Notes under the pieces: generated by a model
The model's input: only the letters and a program-made list of their open reading frames with translations
Databases searched by the model: none
Told to the model about the DNA's origin: nothing
Position numbers and translations under genes: made by a program
Assembly (NCBI GenBank): GCA_916049935.1
Contig: CAJZJI010000029.1
Coordinates: forward strand, 1 to 7,627
Length of the DNA stretch: 7,627 nt
Reading direction: 5' to 3'
From: an uncultured Streptococcus sp.
GTDB lineage: Bacteria; Bacillota; Bacilli; Lactobacillales; Aerococcaceae
Shown here: positions 5,941-7,627 of the stretch, piece after piece
How the letters are laid out: every line of letters begins with the position of its first letter
Numbering within the stretch: position 1 is the stretch's first letter

Positions 5941-6190
5941 TTCCCTCGCGAAATTACCCATTTTTAAGTAGGCCCCGTTTCGCAGCCCCTTCCGCAGCAA
6001 CCTAATCAGCACCAACCCGTCCCAGCACACACCCCTTCCAAAGCACACACCCCGTAGTCGCAGTTCCAAGACCGGAAGGCAAGCACCGCCATGACTCGCC
6101 ACACTCACAAGCCTCAGAGAGTAACGCCCTGCTCATCCCTAGCTCCGCACCCCATCGAAACGCACTCTCTCCCGTGCTGTTGAAGCAAAA
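5941..6190. other. GC-rich, strand-skewed spacer without a convincing gene
   Basis: This stretch lies between the operon promoter and the inverted-repeat element. From about 5960 to 6180 it is roughly 60% G+C by hand count, well above the flanking genes, and on the plus strand C outnumbers G by two- to four-fold. That is the reverse of the usual AT-rich intergenic spacer. It contains a 12-bp direct repeat (6024-6035, 6042-6053) and the related minus-strand pair GCTGCGGAA/GCTGCGAAA. A minus-strand frame at 6002-6136 (44 codons from ATG, Cys-rich) is open but has no convincing ribosome site, and long open frames are expected at this GC content. It could be an RNA, a decayed import or a dispersed repeat. 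I recognise nothing. Confidence 0.6.
6024..6053. repeat. 12-bp direct repeat pair in the GC-rich spacer
   Basis: AGCACACACCCC occurs at 6024-6035 and again at 6042-6053, separated by 6 bp (TTCCAA), so the period is 18 bp. On the minus strand the copies form G runs, which together with GGG at 6021-6023 and 6016-6018 give four runs, though with long loops. Two copies are too few for a CRISPR or iteron array. Confidence 0.75.
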
Positions 6191-6227
6191 AATAAAATCT
6201 ATTGATTCAAAGTAGTTTCATTGGCTT

Positions 6228-6245
6228 AAAAAAGCCCTCGGGGAC
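6228..6245 (-). terminator. Intrinsic terminator of the small RNA and/or the recR operon
   Basis: GTCCCCGAGGGC followed by TTTTTT on the minus strand. The 3' arm pairs with GCCCTC and GGGGAC about 150 nt upstream (6387-6399), so the terminator stem is the base of the whole branched structure. A small competing hairpin, GGCTT-TTTT-AAGCC (6223-6236), overlaps the T run. A further T-rich stretch follows the outer repeat near 6185-6197. Confidence 0.65.
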
Positions 6246-6442
6246 TCTATAGTGAGAATAGTAAAGCCAAAGCAACCAATGCGAAATAGAGCCACAAGAG
6301 AATTTATTCTCCTGTGGCTCTTTGAGGCTTGGTAGGATTGAGACCTAGGCTCAATCCGATGCCTTTACTATCATCACTATGAAGATGTCCCCAGAGGGCG
6401 ATTTAAGACAACGTCTTAACCATCATTTTCATTGAATCAATA
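6228..6442 (-). ncRNA. Candidate structured small RNA downstream of recR
   Basis: On the minus strand a branched fold is visible. The closing stem is GCCCTC/GAGGGC plus GGGGAC/GTCCCC (6387-6399 with 6234-6245). It is extended by CACTAT/ATAGTG (6375-6380 with 6249-6254) and CTTTACTAT/ATAGTAAAG (6363-6371 with 6258-6266), written as on the plus strand. Inside it are an 8-bp hairpin with a palindromic CCTAGG loop (6335-6357) and a 14-bp hairpin with a UAAA loop (6289-6320), the latter enclosed by ACCAA/TTGGT (6275-6279 with 6329-6333). A 7-bp hairpin precedes the core (6403-6419). Six T residues follow the closing stem. The 5' end is inferred from a TATAAT at 6449-6454. I cannot assign an Rfam family. 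It could instead act only as an elaborate recR-operon terminator. Confidence 0.6.
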
Positions 6443-6448
6443 GATTTT

Positions 6449-6478
6449 ATTATAGTTCTCTTCGTCCTTCGATGGCAC
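6449..6478 (-). promoter_or_regulatory. Possible promoter overlapping the recR stop codon
   Basis: Minus-strand TATAAT (6449-6454) contains the recR stop and lies at the edge of the inverted repeat. GTGCCA (6473-6478) matches 4 of 6 positions of the -35 consensus with an 18-bp spacer. It would start the small RNA near 6442. Overlap with coding sequence and the weak -35 limit confidence. Confidence 0.4.
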
Positions 6479-7046
6479 GGAAGAGAGTCATTTCGTCTGC
6501 GTATTCGATGTCGCTGCCGACCGCTAGCCCATGAGCCAGACGCGTTACTTTAATGCCCGCTGGCTTGATGAGACGTGACAAGTACATGGCAGTCGCTTCA
6601 CCTTCCGCTGTCGCATTAGTGGCGATTATAACCTCCTGGACTTCCGGATCCTGCAACCTCGTAATCAAGGACGTAATATTAATATCATCCGGCCCCGTCC
6701 CTTCCATCGGAGAAAGCACCCCGTGAAGCACATGATAGAGCCCTTTATATTCCTTCATTCGCTCCATACTCATCACATCTCGGGCGTCTTCCACCACAAG
6801 AATCTTCGTACGGTCACGAGTAGGGTCCGCACAAATTTCGCACGGATCTTCTTGCGTCACATTTCCACAAACGGAACACATATGTAGGTCACGCTTGCAG
6901 CTGATGAGCGAATTCGCAAAATTTAAGACGTCTTCTTCACGCATATCCATGCAGAAGAAGGCAAGTCGTGCAGCCGTCTTCGCACCAATTCCCGGCAGCT
7001 TCATAAAGCTATCCATCAATCGTGCAATCGGTTCTGGATAATGCAT
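6450..7046 (-). CDS. recR: Recombination protein RecR
   Basis: This is a 198-aa, full-length RecR. It acts in the cytoplasm with RecO (and RecF) to load RecA onto SSB-coated single-stranded DNA at gaps. The N-terminal helix-hairpin-helix is visible ([15 protein letters not shown], about residues 16-30). A four-Cys zinc finger follows (CSVCGN...CEIC, about 55-70). The Toprim domain starts at [16 protein letters not shown], contains [15 protein letters not shown], and is followed by the family C-terminus [16 protein letters not shown]...EGRREL. The frame extends to a TTG at 7052, but GGAGG (7054-7058) is 7 nt before the ATG at 7046 and only 1 nt from the TTG. The ATG also gives the standard MHYPEPI start. 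It follows ybaB by 18 bp, as in Bacillus subtilis dnaX-yaaK-recR. The element with the small RNA begins at its stop. Confidence 0.97.
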   Translation of the reverse strand: MHYPEPIARLMDSFMKLPGIGAKTAARLAFFCMDMREEDVLNFANSLISCKRDLHMCSVCGNVTQEDPCEICADPTRDRTKILVVEDARDVMSMERMKEYKGLYHVLHGVLSPMEGTGPDDINITSLITRLQDPEVQEVIIATNATAEGEATAMYLSRLIKPAGIKVTRLAHGLAVGSDIEYADEMTLFRAIEGRREL

Positions 7047-7064
7047 GCTCAAACCTCCAATCGA

Positions 7065-7382
7065 TTAAAATCCTGGGATGTTTAATCCTTTCGTGAATTG
7101 ACCCATTGTTTGGTCGTTGGCTTTTTCTGCTTGCGTTAACGCATCGTTTGTCGCCATTAACACTAAGTCTTGTAATAATTCTACATCATCTGGATCCACC
7201 GCTTCTGGTTTGATTTCCACGTTTAAGACTTGGCGTTTGCCGTTTACAGTCACTTTTACTAAATCACTTTGAGAAGTTCCTGTGTATTCTGTTTGGTTTA
7301 ATTCTTCTTGAGCTTGCGCCATTTGTTTTTGCAATTTTTGCATTTGTTTCATCATGCCTTGCATATTTCCCATTCCACGCAT
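7065..7382 (-). CDS. ybaB: Nucleoid-associated protein YbaB/EbfC family
   Basis: This is a 105-aa small DNA-binding protein of the YbaB/EbfC family. These proteins form dimers that coat or bend DNA and are nearly always encoded between dnaX and recR. The N-terminus is rich in Met, Gln and Lys ([20 protein letters not shown]) and forms the long alpha-helix. It is followed by the beta core ([20 protein letters not shown]) and the conserved acidic block [21 protein letters not shown] near residues 60-80. It ends in a Gly/Pro-containing tail (GLNIPGF). Length is typical of the family. GGAGG lies 8 nt before the ATG, only a few bases after the dnaX stop, so it is co-transcribed with dnaX and recR. 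Confidence 0.96.
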   Translation of the reverse strand: MRGMGNMQGMMKQMQKLQKQMAQAQEELNQTEYTGTSQSDLVKVTVNGKRQVLNVEIKPEAVDPDDVELLQDLVLMATNDALTQAEKANDQTMGQFTKGLNIPGF

Positions 7383-7399
7383 ATTTAATTCCTCCGTCT

Positions 7400-7627
7400 C
7401 TAGTCTTCAATTTGCACGATGTCTTCCCCGAAGAGTTCAATCGTGTCGTTTACTTTTTGTTCAAATGCTTGTTGTTCTGGTGTGAGGGAATCTTCCACGG
7501 CCGGTTCTTCCGTCACGATGGAAACAGCTTCCTCTTCTTGGTTCTTCTTGCGTTCTTGTAAGAAATCCGCACGAATTTGTGGCCATTGATGTTGTGTCAC
7601 TGCCACGAACGTCCCACTGTAGCCACC
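7400..7627 (-). CDS. dnaX: DNA polymerase III subunit gamma/tau, C-terminal end
   Basis: Only the last 75 codons are inside the window, and the frame is open through the right edge (it begins [10 protein letters not shown]). The segment contains [20 protein letters not shown], a Glu-rich linker, then [21 protein letters not shown] at the extreme C-terminus. The LFGED(I/L)(V/I)xI(E/K)D ending is characteristic of Firmicute DnaX tau, where this region contacts the polymerase alpha subunit. DnaX is the clamp-loader ATPase subunit of the replisome, but its ATPase domains lie outside the window. The position immediately upstream of ybaB and recR, on the same strand, supports the call. A GTG at 7604-7606 within this frame is internal and not a start. 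Confidence 0.92.
   Translation of the reverse strand, partial: GGYSGTFVAVTQHQWPQIRADFLQERKKNQEEEAVSIVTEEPAVEDSLTPEQQAFEQKVNDTIELFGEDIVQIED

Larger units (their letters stand above)
6191..6451. repeat. 261-bp element bounded by perfect 20-bp inverted repeats
   Basis: AATAAAATCTATTGATTCAA at 6191-6210 is repeated exactly in inverted orientation at 6432-6451. The right copy runs into the recR stop codon (6450-6452). Inside, the two halves remain complementary in long blocks, so the whole element can form one large branched hairpin. No obvious target-site duplication flanks the ends, and no transposase is encoded. It may be a MITE-like element, or simply the outer stem of a structured RNA gene. 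Confidence 0.85.

Noticed and set aside
6024..6053. A CRISPR or iteron array
   Set aside because: There are only two 12-bp copies with a 6-bp spacer, and no cas or replication-initiator gene.
5941..6190. A tRNA or T-box leader in the GC-rich spacer
   Set aside because: No cloverleaf with a TTC loop and CCA end, and no T-box AGGGTGGNACCGCG-like motif, could be found on either strand.
6191..6451. SRP (4.5S/scRNA) RNA, which lies near dnaX in Firmicutes
   Set aside because: In Bacillus it is upstream of dnaX, not downstream of recR, and the conserved apical SRP motif with its GNRA-type loop is not seen here.
7047..7052. A TTG start for recR two codons upstream
   Set aside because: Only 1 nt separates it from GGAGG. 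The ATG at 7046 has normal spacing and gives the usual RecR N-terminus.

Overview
The window looks like a chromosomal segment of a low-to-moderate GC Firmicute, most likely a Lactobacillales bacterium of the Carnobacteriaceae/Aerococcaceae/Enterococcaceae neighbourhood. The evidence is the dnaX-ybaB-recR order, the RecR and YbaB sequences, and strong AGGAGG ribosome sites. The genus cannot be fixed from the sequence alone. Every supported gene lies on the minus strand, so transcription runs from high to low coordinates.

Right side (7627 to 6450): the conserved replication/repair operon. It holds the 3' end of dnaX (tau/gamma clamp-loader subunit), ybaB/ebfC (nucleoid-associated protein) and recR (recombination mediator).

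Middle (6452 to 5880), without a recognised gene. Directly after the recR stop is a 261-bp element bounded by perfect 20-bp inverted repeats. Its interior folds on the minus strand into a branched hairpin that ends in a GC-rich closing stem plus six T residues, as in an independently terminated structured small RNA. A perfect TATAAT overlaps the recR stop codon and could be its promoter. Next comes about 230 bp of unusually GC-rich (about 60%), strand-skewed sequence with a 12-bp direct repeat and no convincing gene. An extended -10 promoter at 5912-5920 then starts the next operon.

Left side (5879 to 1, running off the edge): a tightly packed operon of ten small membrane-protein genes that are divergent paralogues of one another. 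One of them is an internal tandem fusion, giving eleven modules in all. Each module has a basic amphipathic N-terminal helix containing [FL]RxL, usually a G/N...LP motif, two hydrophobic segments, and a charged C-terminal helical tail. Two subfamilies can be told apart by their tails. Inserted after the first gene is a 126-aa protein of the pyrimidine-dimer DNA glycosylase (T4 endonuclease V-like) family. Gaps are 9-61 bp, one junction overlaps by 8 bp, and several stop codons lie inside the next gene's Shine-Dalgarno sequence, so the genes are probably co-transcribed and translationally coupled. The function of the membrane family is unknown to me. The array itself is the most interesting feature of the window.
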